From: Eubacterium oxidoreducens
GTDB taxonomy: Bacteria; Bacillota; Clostridia; Lachnospirales; Lachnospiraceae
DNA length: 64,000 nt
Reading direction: 5' to 3'
NCBI RefSeq assembly: GCF_900104415.1
Contig: NZ_FMXR01000016.1
Coordinates: forward strand, 29,199-93,198
Shown: piece by piece, positions 35,874-45,224 of the stretch
How the letters are laid out: each line of letters starts with the position of its first letter
Numbering within the stretch: the stretch's first letter is position 1
Program-made: the position numbers and the translations under genes
The notes under the pieces: generated by a model
Databases searched by the model: none
What the model was told of the DNA's origin: nothing
What the model saw: the letters and a program-made list of their open reading frames with translations, nothing else

Positions 35874-38800
35874 TTATTTAACCTTCACTTTTACTGAAAT
35901 TGTCTTTGACTGAGAAGTATAAGTTCCACTATAGGCTTTACTTGTCAGCTTCACCTTCACGGTATATGTTCCCTTCTTAAGAGATTTCTTTACTGAAATC
36001 TTACCCTTAGAAGAGACCTTAATCTTCTTATTGCCCTTAACCTTGGTTGCCTTAACGCTTCCCTTAATCGCGGAAACTTTTAATTTTGCACTTTTTCCAG
36101 CTTTAACCGTTACTTTCTTACTCTTTACGGTAATCGTATTGGTAGCTTTTTTAACTGTGACTTTAATCGTCTTCGTTGCCTGTGCGTAAGCTGATGTAGC
36201 TGCTGCCTTCACAGTAATTGTTGCAGTTCCGGCTTTTTTAGCGGTAATAACACCCTTACTTGATACTGTTGCAACGCTATTATCAGAACTTGTATAGGTC
36301 AAAGCTCCCTTAGCACTTGCATTTAAAGAAAGAGACTTACCACTCTTAAGTGTTACATTGCCATCCTGTGCTGCTTTATTGCCAATTGAAATCGTCTGCT
36401 CTTGTAACGCGGTGTCTTCTTGAGAATCAGCCTTTACAATTACGGTAACTCGTTTGGTCTGAGAACTTGTCTCGCTGTTCGTCAGCTCATATTTATAATT
36501 GCCCGACGTTAATTCGGTCATCGTAACACCATCCGGAACATTGATGCTTTCAATTGTATATCCATCTGCTGCAGTGATATTGAACTTATAAGTTGTAAAT
36601 GCCTGTCCTTCGATGCTTACTGCAGAACTTACCGGATTTCCATTTGTATCTTCAACATAAAATTCAAGTGGAGTTCCATCATAGAACTGTGTTGTCAGTG
36701 CAATACCGTCATCTTCCTGCTCTGACTCTTTTACTGTGGATTTTACAAATGTAATATTGTCACCAATGTTTGCACCATCTGCAATATCAAGTGTTCCATA
36801 ATAGTAAATGGTGACATCATTTTCCGATGTGATGGACGCATTTGCCGCAACACTGACATTGTTTAGATAACATGCATTAGCTTCTCCATTAGTTCCATCT
36901 GCCAAGTCAACAGTCCAAGAAGATCCGCTTTCTAATGTTACATTAACCGGATTATTAATCTGTTCATTTGCTACATTGTATAAAGAACCTATCATTTCAT
37001 ACTCGCCGGTTTCTGTTGTTGATGTACGATAGTCGCCTTCTGTATTACATGTGATAGTGGTTCCATTTGCAACTCGATCTCCATTTTCATCTACATGATA
37101 ACCATAAGAAGAAGAGATGGTACCCGTCAGACTTGAACCATTCTCAATCGTCAGATTGAGAGCTTCAGAATTATTGTAAATGTTGTTCCACACATTTCCG
37201 GTATATGCCTTAGAACCTGTTAATGTTACGTTCGTATCGCCTGCGATTGCAGTTGCTCCGGAAGTGGCTTTATCACCGGTATCATTAATTGTATAAGAAG
37301 TGGTACCAGGGTTTCCTGCATCATCTGATTCTACAAGTTCTACCAATGTGCCACCATAATTGTTGCTTCCGGTATAATTAACAGTTGCATTGTCTAATAC
37401 GACATTTGTATATCCGGCATTTGCTGCACCTGATTTTACCTGTACCGCGGTGTCACCCGCATTTACCGTAGAATCTTTTATGCTAATAGTTCCACCTGCA
37501 TTTTGCTGTGTCATAACAGCAATTCTTCCTGCATTCAAAATAGAATCTGTATAATATGCTGAGGATGTACTAGAAGCCATAATCTGTACATAATCATCGC
37601 TGTAGAATTGCACATCGTCAAATTTATCCCATACACCGGAGTCTGCATATGCCACATATCCGGATCCTCCCTGGGTAAAACCATACGTTGTTCCATTTAC
37701 TTCTTTCGTTGCAGTATACGACTTGTCATTATCCGCTGCTTCTACGGTTCCGATTCCGGCAATTACATTGCTTACATCAAGTGCATAAGTTCCTGTCTGT
37801 GAATAAGATGTTCCAGAATCCGTTGACAATACACCCCATCCGGAAGATGCAATCAAAGAATCGGTGTAAATTCCCTGTCCTGATCCGAGGATGTTCGTGG
37901 CTCTTACAACGCCTTCAATTCCAAGTGCAAATGGTGTACGCTTCATCATCGGTACTACCAAAGCATTGTATTCGGCCGTTGTATCATCTGTCTCTTCCGT
38001 GTATAACACGGAGTCATCAATCTTAAGAATTCCGTTTTCTTTTGCAGCTGCCGCTGTTCGAATAACACCTTCTGTAAAGATTGTACTATCTGTAATATCT
38101 ACTTCCGAAGATCCCGCTGCTAATACAGTTGCCGCTTCTCCCTGGAAATCATTTGCACCATCTCCATTTGCCGTCAGCGTTGCATCATCAATCGCTACCT
38201 TTGTATCCGTACCATCCTCCGAACTCGAATCATCTGCAATAATTCCGTTCATGAATGCGGTATCAAGATTCATGATTCCATTTACCGTTATGGTTCCATC
38301 TTGCTCACTTGTTATCTGTGAGTCTGCGATCAGCGCTGAAATAGATTCTGTTTCATCAACTTCCCCATCGTCAACTTTAAGCGCAGAGCGATATGTATAC
38401 TGTGCTGTCTGTCCTGCCATATTTCCAAACTTTGCCATTTCAGAATATGCTTCAGAACCTGCAGTTTCATAGAATGTAAATGCAGTTACGTTAAGCTGTT
38501 CCCCGCTCTCAACATAATCAAGAATATCTACAGCACTGTTTGCTTCCTGACCATACTTAACCATTGTCAAGACCCCATTATTGGTCGTTTCAATTGTTTC
38601 TAGTTTTGTGGTTCCATCAGCTGAGTATACATCCACCGAAACAATATTAGATGATGCGGATGGCGAATTTATCCAATCATTTTCCGTTGCACTCGTTGCC
38701 ACGTACTTGTCTCCATACTGTGGATTCTTTAATACCACTGTGCCCGCCGCTATCGAATCTGCGCCAAATGCATGCTCCACAGCCGCACTCGCTGTATAAG

Positions 38801-38897
38801 ATTGCTGCGTATCATCAGCTGCATAAGCAAAACTTGATGTTCCCATTGATGCAATTAATGCAGCTGCAAGTACCAGACTTGCCTTTTTAAACCTCAT
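35874..38897 (-). CDS. Large secreted surface protein with repetitive beta-rich region and bacterial Ig-like domain
   Basis: 1007 residues from ATG at 38897 (GGAGG ten bases upstream); an upstream open frame would add 54 residues but destroys the signal peptide at the N-terminus. The signal peptide has MRFKK, a hydrophobic core and AYA|AD. Residues about 40-780 are Ser/Thr/Asn/Gly-rich with many short beta-like units (VDITDST, NVTLTGSK), probably a right-handed beta-helix. About 830-925 is a BIG2-like Ig domain (SSDNSVATVSSKGVITAKKAGTA), then a Lys-rich beta tail. There is no LPxTG or membrane anchor. A secreted adhesin-like protein is likely; binding target unknown. Confidence 0.8.
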   Translation of the reverse strand: MRFKKASLVLAAALIASMGTSSFAYAADDTQQSYTASAAVEHAFGADSIAAGTVVLKNPQYGDKYVATSATENDWINSPSASSNIVSVDVYSADGTTKLETIETTNNGVLTMVKYGQEANSAVDILDYVESGEQLNVTAFTFYETAGSEAYSEMAKFGNMAGQTAQYTYRSALKVDDGEVDETESISALIADSQITSEQDGTITVNGIMNLDTAFMNGIIADDSSSEDGTDTKVAIDDATLTANGDGANDFQGEAATVLAAGSSEVDITDSTIFTEGVIRTAAAAKENGILKIDDSVLYTEETDDTTAEYNALVVPMMKRTPFALGIEGVVRATNILGSGQGIYTDSLIASSGWGVLSTDSGTSYSQTGTYALDVSNVIAGIGTVEAADNDKSYTATKEVNGTTYGFTQGGSGYVAYADSGVWDKFDDVQFYSDDYVQIMASSTSSAYYTDSILNAGRIAVMTQQNAGGTISIKDSTVNAGDTAVQVKSGAANAGYTNVVLDNATVNYTGSNNYGGTLVELVESDDAGNPGTTSYTINDTGDKATSGATAIAGDTNVTLTGSKAYTGNVWNNIYNNSEALNLTIENGSSLTGTISSSYGYHVDENGDRVANGTTITCNTEGDYRTSTTETGEYEMIGSLYNVANEQINNPVNVTLESGSSWTVDLADGTNGEANACYLNNVSVAANASITSENDVTIYYYGTLDIADGANIGDNITFVKSTVKESEQEDDGIALTTQFYDGTPLEFYVEDTNGNPVSSAVSIEGQAFTTYKFNITAADGYTIESINVPDGVTMTELTSGNYKYELTNSETSSQTKRVTVIVKADSQEDTALQEQTISIGNKAAQDGNVTLKSGKSLSLNASAKGALTYTSSDNSVATVSSKGVITAKKAGTATITVKAAATSAYAQATKTIKVTVKKATNTITVKSKKVTVKAGKSAKLKVSAIKGSVKATKVKGNKKIKVSSKGKISVKKSLKKGTYTVKVKLTSKAYSGTYTSQSKTISVKVKVK

Positions 38898-38955
38898 AAA
38901 ATTATTACCTCCTCTAGCTTTTTCATTGCTACCTTTATTTCGTAGCCTTATCAAA

Positions 38956-38985
38956 AGTATAGGCGGTATACATTGCTTTTTTGAA
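38956..38985 (-). promoter_or_regulatory. Candidate promoter of the surface protein gene
   Basis: Minus strand TTCAAA (38980-38985), 18 bases, TATACT (38956-38961), 60-90 bases before the start codon. Confidence 0.45.
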
Positions 38986-39046
38986 TGTCCTTTTATGCGA
39001 AAAAAGTAATATTTTCTTCGAAATTGCATCAACATATCAAACATCC

Positions 39047-39103
39047 AAAAACACCTCACCTTTCGACAAAAGTACCCCTTTTACCGAAAGGTGAGGTGTT
39101 TTT
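39047..39103. terminator. Strong bidirectional terminator-like hairpin
   Basis: AACACCTCACCTTTCG pairs perfectly with CGAAAGGTGAGGTGTT (39049-39064 with 39085-39100) around a 20-nt loop, with A/T runs on both sides. It lies nine bases beyond the stop of the ABC-FtsX gene. Confidence 0.85.
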
Positions 39104-39111
39104 ATATTCTA

Positions 39112-41367
39112 TTACATTTTCAGTGCATCTATCGGTTTTAACTCTGCTGCCCTATATACCTGATAAAGACTACTGATTACAGAAACGATGATTGCAAATA
39201 TTAATAATCCCACACATAACAATATATTTAGTTGTACAGATGTCATCGACAAATCATATTTTTCATAAAGAAGAATTGATGCGACTATGTTAACAATCAT
39301 CGCCACAATTCCGCTTGACACTCCTATCATTACACAATCAAATCGTAGCACTTTTTTTATTTCTTTTTTTCCTACTCCAAGAGATTTTAATATACCAATT
39401 TCATAAATACGGTCGTGAATCGATATTTTTAAATAAGCATGAATTAAAGAGTAGGCCAATACAATGGATATACCGCAGATTATTGTAAACAGCATTTTCC
39501 AAATCTGCGTACTTCTGGATACTTCTACAAAACGATTTTCGTAATTTGACTCATAGTAATAATTTTGTCCAATTTCAGAATTTGCAAGATTCTTCAGACT
39601 TGAAACATCAGTTGCATAACACTGTGCTGCGACCACAGAATTTTTTAATACTGTTGCTTGCATTTTCTCCGAACCATATATTCGAATATCATCTTCGTCA
39701 TGTATACCCACTATCTTGCAATTGTTCATACCCCCGGATTCCATTATATAATCTTGCCTCAACACTTTATCCGCCATTTGCATTGCCTCTTCATCTTTTT
39801 GAAGCAACTGATCAAGGGTAAAAGATTCATATTCCCCTGTCATTGATGAGTAGATTTCTCTTGCCTGATCAACGCTAATTACAATTTCATTTTCTTCTGT
39901 TGGCTGTGAGCCATACACGATATTGGAAGCTTCCCCTTTCATCAACTTTCCGCTTGTTGTTTCTGTACAAACATTATCATCAGACTCTAAAGATTCCTGG
40001 CTATATATATACACATTTGAAGATTCCTTTTGCTTTTGCAATACAGAATTATTAGAAATATAAGTTAGATAGACTCCATCTACATTACTTATATGATTAA
40101 CTCCCACAATAGTATATGTGTATTCTTCAAAGTCCTGATCACATAGAGTAATTTGCTCTCCAATTCCATTACCTGCGTAATATTCATCCGCCAAATCTTC
40201 TCCGATAATAATCTGATCATCTTCTTGAATATAATCGCCTTCCAAATTTCCTGTCATGATACGATTTTCAAAATACGAGTCTATTATTATTTGTTTTACA
40301 GACACTTCTTTCTCGCCATTTTCAACAAAAAATTCAGTATCTGAAACCGGAACAATTTCTTCAAACATCTCGGAATCTTCTAATTCCTGCAAAAACTCTT
40401 CTGATATTTCTTTGTCTGATGTCTCCGAAAGATTAGTTGCTATTTCTTCACTCAATTTGTCCTGTTCATATACCGTAACCAAATCCATATCATAATACGT
40501 ATTGTCCAGTTTATCAACCGATACACTTACAGCATTTGACATAAAAGCACTTATTCCCAGCAACCCTATCGCTAATCCAACCGTAATCATCATAGCTATA
40601 AACTTGCCTCTATATTTCGTCAAATTATTTAACGATAATCTCTTTATATTCGAAATAGAAAGCTTTCCTATTTGATTTATTTTTCTTATTTCCGTTTTTT
40701 TTCTCTCATCATGGCGCAAGCTTTGATGACTTTTTATCTTACCATCACAAAGTTCAACTATCTCGTCTGCATATACTTGTGCCATCTCTTTATTATGCGT
40801 TACAACCACAACAATTCTTTCACTTGATATTTCTTTTAATAATTTGAATACCATCTCTGTATGATGTGAATCCAAACTTCCAGTTGGTTCATCCGCCAAG
40901 ATGATTTGTGATTTTTTAATTAACGCTCTTACCAACGCAATTCGTTGTTTTTCCCCTCCACTTAATACATCAACCTTTTCGTCTGCTAACTGAAGTACAT
41001 TTAACTTTTCTAGTGCTGTATAGATATCTTCTTCCGTTATTTGGTCTTCTGACAAATCTTTCATCAGCAACAAATTTTCCATAACCGTAAGACCGGGTAT
41101 CAAATTGTAGTCCTGAAAGATAAATCCAATATATTTTCCAGTATACTGTTCCACATCCTTAATATTTATTTTTTTTCCATCTAAGAGAAGTGAAATTTCT
41201 CCCTGATTTACCCGGTCCAATCCACCAATCAAATTAAGCAGTGTACTCTTACCAGAACCGGAATCTCCTATTATTACGGTCATCCCCTGCTTTAATTCCA
41301 AAGATATATCCTCTATAATTATTTTCGTTTTTACCTCTCGTTTTATATTATCTACTAGTATCATCAA
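39112..41367 (-). CDS. ABC transporter ATPase fused to an FtsX/MacB-type permease
   Basis: 751 residues. Residues about 1-220 are an ATPase: Walker A GDSGSGKS, Q-loop IGFIFQDYNLI, signature LSGGEKQR, Walker B ILADEPTGSLD and the switch His in VVVTHN. Residues about 260-280 are a membrane helix, followed by a roughly 350-residue extracellular domain and three C-terminal helices, the MacB/FtsX layout. Such single-chain exporters move lipoproteins, peptides or antimicrobial compounds. It has no partner gene, but a long surface protein gene lies next to it. Confidence 0.9.
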   Translation of the reverse strand: MMILVDNIKREVKTKIIIEDISLELKQGMTVIIGDSGSGKSTLLNLIGGLDRVNQGEISLLLDGKKINIKDVEQYTGKYIGFIFQDYNLIPGLTVMENLLLMKDLSEDQITEEDIYTALEKLNVLQLADEKVDVLSGGEKQRIALVRALIKKSQIILADEPTGSLDSHHTEMVFKLLKEISSERIVVVVTHNKEMAQVYADEIVELCDGKIKSHQSLRHDERKKTEIRKINQIGKLSISNIKRLSLNNLTKYRGKFIAMMITVGLAIGLLGISAFMSNAVSVSVDKLDNTYYDMDLVTVYEQDKLSEEIATNLSETSDKEISEEFLQELEDSEMFEEIVPVSDTEFFVENGEKEVSVKQIIIDSYFENRIMTGNLEGDYIQEDDQIIIGEDLADEYYAGNGIGEQITLCDQDFEEYTYTIVGVNHISNVDGVYLTYISNNSVLQKQKESSNVYIYSQESLESDDNVCTETTSGKLMKGEASNIVYGSQPTEENEIVISVDQAREIYSSMTGEYESFTLDQLLQKDEEAMQMADKVLRQDYIMESGGMNNCKIVGIHDEDDIRIYGSEKMQATVLKNSVVAAQCYATDVSSLKNLANSEIGQNYYYESNYENRFVEVSRSTQIWKMLFTIICGISIVLAYSLIHAYLKISIHDRIYEIGILKSLGVGKKEIKKVLRFDCVMIGVSSGIVAMIVNIVASILLYEKYDLSMTSVQLNILLCVGLLIFAIIVSVISSLYQVYRAAELKPIDALKM

Positions 41368-41510
41368 ACTTCCCCTCTCAGTTTTTTCAAGTAATAATAA
41401 CTTCTCACATCTACTATTGTAGCATTTGCAAAGTTAATATTCTTCTCAATTTTTATATTTGAACTAGTTGATAAAAATGCATGTATGTAAAAAGTTTTTT
41501 CCTATAATTC

Positions 41511-41544
41511 AAAAACAGAAAGAGAACTATTGTCTCTTCCTGTT
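41511..41544 (-). terminator. Intrinsic terminator after the dCMP deaminase gene
   Basis: Minus strand AACAGGAAGAGA pairs with TCTCTTTCTGTT (one mismatch) around a 7-nt loop, then TTTTTG. Confidence 0.75.
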
Positions 41545-41568
41545 AACATTTAAAAATATGTTCACTGT

Positions 41569-42054
41569 TTACAATTCAATTTCGATGGTTCGCCCAACCG
41601 GAGAATATTGATAATACCTAACCCCGGCCGCATCGAGCATCTTCTTCGACGCGATTGTGCTCGGCTCCATGATATACTTATCATTCTCGTACACAATCGT
41701 CTTAATGCCACTTTGAATAATCGCTTTCGCACACTCATTACAAGGAAACATCGAAACATAAATCGTAGCTCCCTCCAAGCTGCCACCGCGATAATTCAAG
41801 ATCGCGTTCAGCTCGCTATGCGTCACATAAAAATATTTATTATCTAAAGGATCTCCCTCACGTGCCCACGGAAATTCATCATCCGAACACCCCTTCGGAA
41901 ATCCATTATATCCCATCGAAAGAATCTTATGATCTTCACTTACAATACAAGAGCCAACCTGTGTATTTGGATCTTTTGATCGCATACCGGACAGCTTGGC
42001 TACTCCCATAAAATATTCATCCCAAGATATGTAATCTTGTCTTTTATCACTCAT
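41569..42054 (-). CDS. comEB: Deoxycytidylate deaminase (ComEB family)
   Basis: 161 residues, normal for dCMP deaminase. Zinc ligands and catalytic Glu are in THSELNAIL (His and Glu) and MFPCNECAKAII (two Cys). The enzyme makes dUMP from dCMP for thymidylate synthesis and is allosterically controlled by dCTP. In the same operon as the phosphatase and Sua5 genes (14-17 base gaps); GGAGAA precedes its ATG. Confidence 0.95.
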   Translation of the reverse strand: MSDKRQDYISWDEYFMGVAKLSGMRSKDPNTQVGSCIVSEDHKILSMGYNGFPKGCSDDEFPWAREGDPLDNKYFYVTHSELNAILNYRGGSLEGATIYVSMFPCNECAKAIIQSGIKTIVYENDKYIMEPSTIASKKMLDAAGVRYYQYSPVGRTIEIEL

Positions 42055-42068
42055 AATCTAATTTCTCC

Positions 42069-42521
42069 TTAACCATAGAGATCATTTAGCTTGTCTGCTA
42101 ACTTTTGCAGACTTTTTGTCAACGTTTCAAAACACAAGCCATAAGATTGAAGCGAACCACCATATGGATCCATAATTTCCAGCTCATCTCCAACATATTC
42201 GGTCAAAACATGCACAAATTGAAAATCATAATTATCGATAATCTGCTGTTTATCTTCTGCCTGCATGGTAAACACCAGCGTATCTTCCGTAAGATCTTCC
42301 TTTGTCAGTTGTCTAGACTGATAATCTTCCAACTGCAAATCATTGCTGATCATGACGGCTTCTGCTTTCTGGTTTAAAGGTTCCGGAAATAATACAACCA
42401 GACCTCTTGCCATAATCTCAACCGGAACTGCCAGCTTCATCTTTGAAAAAATTGCCATCGCCATCGGCGCTCTACATGTTCCGCTATGACAGACGAATAT
42501 GATTCTTTTCACTACTTTCAA
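42069..42521 (-). CDS. Low-molecular-weight protein-tyrosine phosphatase
   Basis: 150 residues from a TTG start with AAGGAG seven bases upstream. The active-site loop is VCHSGTCRAPMA, the C(X)5R motif with the Ser preceding the catalytic Asp-type DPYG near residue 128. Gene neighbourhood with sua5 and a dCMP deaminase is frequent in Firmicutes; a role as arsenate reductase is unlikely because the required extra cysteines are absent. Confidence 0.92.
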   Translation of the reverse strand: MKVVKRIIFVCHSGTCRAPMAMAIFSKMKLAVPVEIMARGLVVLFPEPLNQKAEAVMISNDLQLEDYQSRQLTKEDLTEDTLVFTMQAEDKQQIIDNYDFQFVHVLTEYVGDELEIMDPYGGSLQSYGLCFETLTKSLQKLADKLNDLYG

Positions 42522-42538
42522 ATTATTTCTCCTTGTTC

Positions 42539-43576
42539 TTACACATCCACAATCTGTCCCCCGGCGGCCTTTTTCAACCGATTCATGATTGCCCTTCCAA
42601 GACCTGTTTCTTCAATCGCCTCACTGTAAATAATATCTGCCTTCTTATCATCACAAATGCGAAGTACAGAAAACAGATTTGCTGCTATCTCCTGCATATC
42701 ATTTCCAAGCACAAGATGTTCCATATGTGCATAATAGTTCTCATTGCATTTAAGACATAACACACATACTTTCTTACTATCTCCATGCTCAAACGCTTTC
42801 GTTTTAATATATTCTGCTACACGTTTACGGTTTCCCCGCACAATTGTAAGTGCTCCTCCGGGTGCATAATGTCTATACTTCATCCCCGGTGCCTTAGGCT
42901 TAACCTTCGAATCTGATGCAATAATTCCCGGATCTATACGAACTTCACCAATGATGGGTTCAAAATCTTCTACCGTTAAAAACCCGGGTCTCAGTATCGT
43001 GGGAATTGGCGCCGTAAAATCTATAATTGTTGACTCTAGCCCTATTCCTACACTTCCTCCATCTACAATCATCGGAATCTTTCCATTCAAATCCTCTTCA
43101 ACATGAGACGCTTTTGTCGGTGAAGGACGCCCAGATGTATTGGCACTTGGTGCGGCGATAAACCCTCCACTTCGCCGAATTAATTCCAGCGCCACCGGAT
43201 GCGATGGCATTCTAACTGCAACGGTATCCATACCGCCTGTTGTGGAGTCCGGCACACACGAACGCTTATCAAATATCATGGTAAGCGGCCCCGGCCAGAA
43301 ATGCTCTGCTAAAGAATATGCCTCATTCGGTATATTCTTTGCAATCTTGCTCAAATCCTCAATTCTGCTGATATGCACAATTAAGGGATTATCCGATGGT
43401 CGTCCCTTTGCCGCATAAATCTTTTGTGCGGCATCAGACTGTAAAGCATCGCCTCCAAGTCCATATACTGTTTCTGTTGGAAATGCTACAAGCCCTCCGT
43501 CTTTCATAATTTTTGCGGCCTCTTCTAGCTTTTGCAGATCCTGTTCACTTCCAATTGTTACTAACTTTGTTATCAT
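42539..43576 (-). CDS. ywlC: L-threonylcarbamoyladenylate synthase (Sua5/YwlC)
   Basis: 345 residues with YrdC fold (about 1-210) and C-terminal Sua5 domain (about 230-345). FPTETVYGLGGDALQSDAAQKIYAAKGRPSDNPLIVHI and RPGFLTVEDFEPIIG are hallmarks. It makes threonylcarbamoyl-AMP, the donor for t6A37 of tRNAs decoding ANN codons. Starts 16 bases after the SCP2-like gene. Confidence 0.96.
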   Translation of the reverse strand: MITKLVTIGSEQDLQKLEEAAKIMKDGGLVAFPTETVYGLGGDALQSDAAQKIYAAKGRPSDNPLIVHISRIEDLSKIAKNIPNEAYSLAEHFWPGPLTMIFDKRSCVPDSTTGGMDTVAVRMPSHPVALELIRRSGGFIAAPSANTSGRPSPTKASHVEEDLNGKIPMIVDGGSVGIGLESTIIDFTAPIPTILRPGFLTVEDFEPIIGEVRIDPGIIASDSKVKPKAPGMKYRHYAPGGALTIVRGNRKRVAEYIKTKAFEHGDSKKVCVLCLKCNENYYAHMEHLVLGNDMQEIAANLFSVLRICDDKKADIIYSEAIEETGLGRAIMNRLKKAAGGQIVDV

Positions 43577-43592
43577 TTATGCCATCTCGCTA

Positions 43593-44099
43593 TTATTTTG
43601 AAGCTTTCTTGGCAGTTGTTGTTGCTGCTTTTTTTGTCGTTGTTGCTTTCTTTTCGGTTGTATCCGACTTCTTCGTTGTTGCTTTCTTTTCGGTTGTATC
43701 TGACTTCTTCGTTGTTGCTTTCTTTGAAGTCTCTGATTTCTTGGTGGTTGATTTCTTTGTTGTCTTTTTCTTAGCCGGAGCATTAATCAACTCTTTTATC
43801 ACCACTAAATCTTCAGGATTGCCCTGCACATGAATACGGCCTTCCTGGCTTGCTGCTACCGGATCGCTGCTGCCATCAAAGATTGCAATAATCTCATCTG
43901 CCGTTGCTACAATCTTCAAATCATGATCGTAGTATTCATATGGCTGAACATCTACTTTTCCCTTATTTAACTCTACATAGAATGCGCCATGTCCCTCTCC
44001 GATAATATCAATTTCATACGCAATATGTTCCTTTACCTTCTTAGCATCCAGTCCCGTTGAAACCTTCGTAATCTTTTCTACAATTTCCTCAAATGTCAT
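43593..44099 (-). CDS. SCP2 sterol-binding-domain protein with Lys/Thr repeat tail
   Basis: 168 residues. Residues about 1-108 resemble an SCP2-like lipid-binding domain (AFYVELNKGKVDVQPYEYYDHDLKIVATADEIIAIFDG), and residues about 109-168 are a low-complexity tail with repeated KKATTKKSDTTE units, encoded by a 36-bp tandem repeat (43639-43726, about 2.4 copies). The basic tail may bind nucleic acid, lipid or acidic surfaces. First gene of the operon with sua5; ligand unknown. Confidence 0.75.
   Translation of the reverse strand: MTFEEIVEKITKVSTGLDAKKVKEHIAYEIDIIGEGHGAFYVELNKGKVDVQPYEYYDHDLKIVATADEIIAIFDGSSDPVAASQEGRIHVQGNPEDLVVIKELINAPAKKKTTKKSTTKKSETSKKATTKKSDTTEKKATTKKSDTTEKKATTTKKAATTTAKKASK
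43639..43726 (-). repeat. 36-bp in-frame tandem repeat in the SCP2-like gene
   Basis: Two complete 36-bp units at 43639-43674 and 43675-43710 differ by one base, with a partial third unit after them. Each encodes twelve residues of the Lys/Thr tail. Likely to vary in copy number between strains. Confidence 0.85.
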
Positions 44100-44191
44100 A
44101 CGATTTCCCTCCTTCTATAAATCGTCATAGCGCCATTCTTTTGCCCCTAATTATAGCCAATTTTATGCACTTTTACAACCTTTTACACATA

Positions 44192-44220
44192 CAAAAGGCT
44201 CCCATACAGGGAGCCTTTTG
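44192..44220 (-). terminator. Intrinsic terminator after the branched-chain amino acid transporter operon
   Basis: Perfect 12-bp stem CAAAAGGCTCCC/GGGAGCCTTTTG with a 5-nt loop and T-rich flank, 27 bases after the livM stop. Confidence 0.9.
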
Positions 44221-44246
44221 AAAAAAGAGGGTACTATTACGTCAAA

Positions 44247-45209
44247 CTATTCCTTTGCTGTCTCTCGTTTGGGAATACTTCGCCTTGGCGATAAGATCTG
44301 GAAACCTGTCTTGGCATATAAAGTTCCCATAATTCCCTGCGGCGCAATCATAATAACTACGATTGCAATGATGCCTAAAACGATATTCGACATACCCGGA
44401 TAATTATACATAATCTGCGTTATAATAACATAGAGTATGGAACCAACAATTGGTCCTTCCATGGTTCCAAGACCACCGATAATTACGGCAAATGTCATCG
44501 CAATTGTCCAGTTGATAGAAAATCCGGTTGATGGATTGATATAGGCTGTCTGCATATATTGTGCTCCACCTATAAGTCCCATCATAAAGCAGGCGATTAC
44601 ATAACATTTTAATTTCGTCTTGTAAATTTCAACACCCATGGTTTCAGCTGCTGACGCGCTATCACGAATCGCCATAAGCGCAAGTCCAATCTTCGTTCGA
44701 AGAAGGAAGAATACTACAAATGTTGCAAGAACAGCCATAATAAGAGCCGTGATATAAAGCTGCTTTCCATTCATTCCAAATACCGTGTTGATACTCCAAT
44801 CTTTTGCATAATCAACGAATTTCCAGTTAGAGAAAAATACGTTTAATGCTTCTGCAACAATCCAGGTACCAATGGCAAAATATACACCCGACATCTTAAA
44901 GATTGCCGGCGATACCGCCAGACCGAACAGTGCACAGATGACCGCTCCAATGATAATGGAAAGAAAAATATTCATTCCATATCTTACGGATAGAATCGTC
45001 AATGTATAACCACCGATTCCGATAAATGCTTGCATACCAAGCGAAAGCATTCCTGCATATCCGCCAAGAAGATTCCACATCTGGCTCATTGCCAGATACA
45101 GACACATCAGTGTCAAAATATTAAGTAAGTTTGGGCTTCCCGCTGCTGGAATTACCGCGAATAATACTACTAAAATAACAATTAATACAATAAGTTTACT
45201 TTTCTTCAT
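44247..45209 (-). CDS. livM: Branched-chain amino acid ABC transporter permease LivM
   Basis: 320 residues with about ten membrane helices. It carries the LivM signature near LNVFFSNWKFVDYAKD and the EAA-like cytoplasmic loop MAIRDSASAAETMGVEIYKTK, which contacts the ATPases. 15 bases after livH. Substrate identified by operon context as leucine, isoleucine, valine or a related compound. Confidence 0.93.
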   Translation of the reverse strand: MKKSKLIVLIVILVVLFAVIPAAGSPNLLNILTLMCLYLAMSQMWNLLGGYAGMLSLGMQAFIGIGGYTLTILSVRYGMNIFLSIIIGAVICALFGLAVSPAIFKMSGVYFAIGTWIVAEALNVFFSNWKFVDYAKDWSINTVFGMNGKQLYITALIMAVLATFVVFFLLRTKIGLALMAIRDSASAAETMGVEIYKTKLKCYVIACFMMGLIGGAQYMQTAYINPSTGFSINWTIAMTFAVIIGGLGTMEGPIVGSILYVIITQIMYNYPGMSNIVLGIIAIVVIMIAPQGIMGTLYAKTGFQILSPRRSIPKRETAKE

Positions 45210-45224
45210 AATTCGATGGCCCCC

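Noticed and set aside
43513..43833. Plus-strand open frame opposite the Lys/Thr tail
   Set aside because: It is the antisense of the low-complexity repeat and has no start signal or independent conservation.
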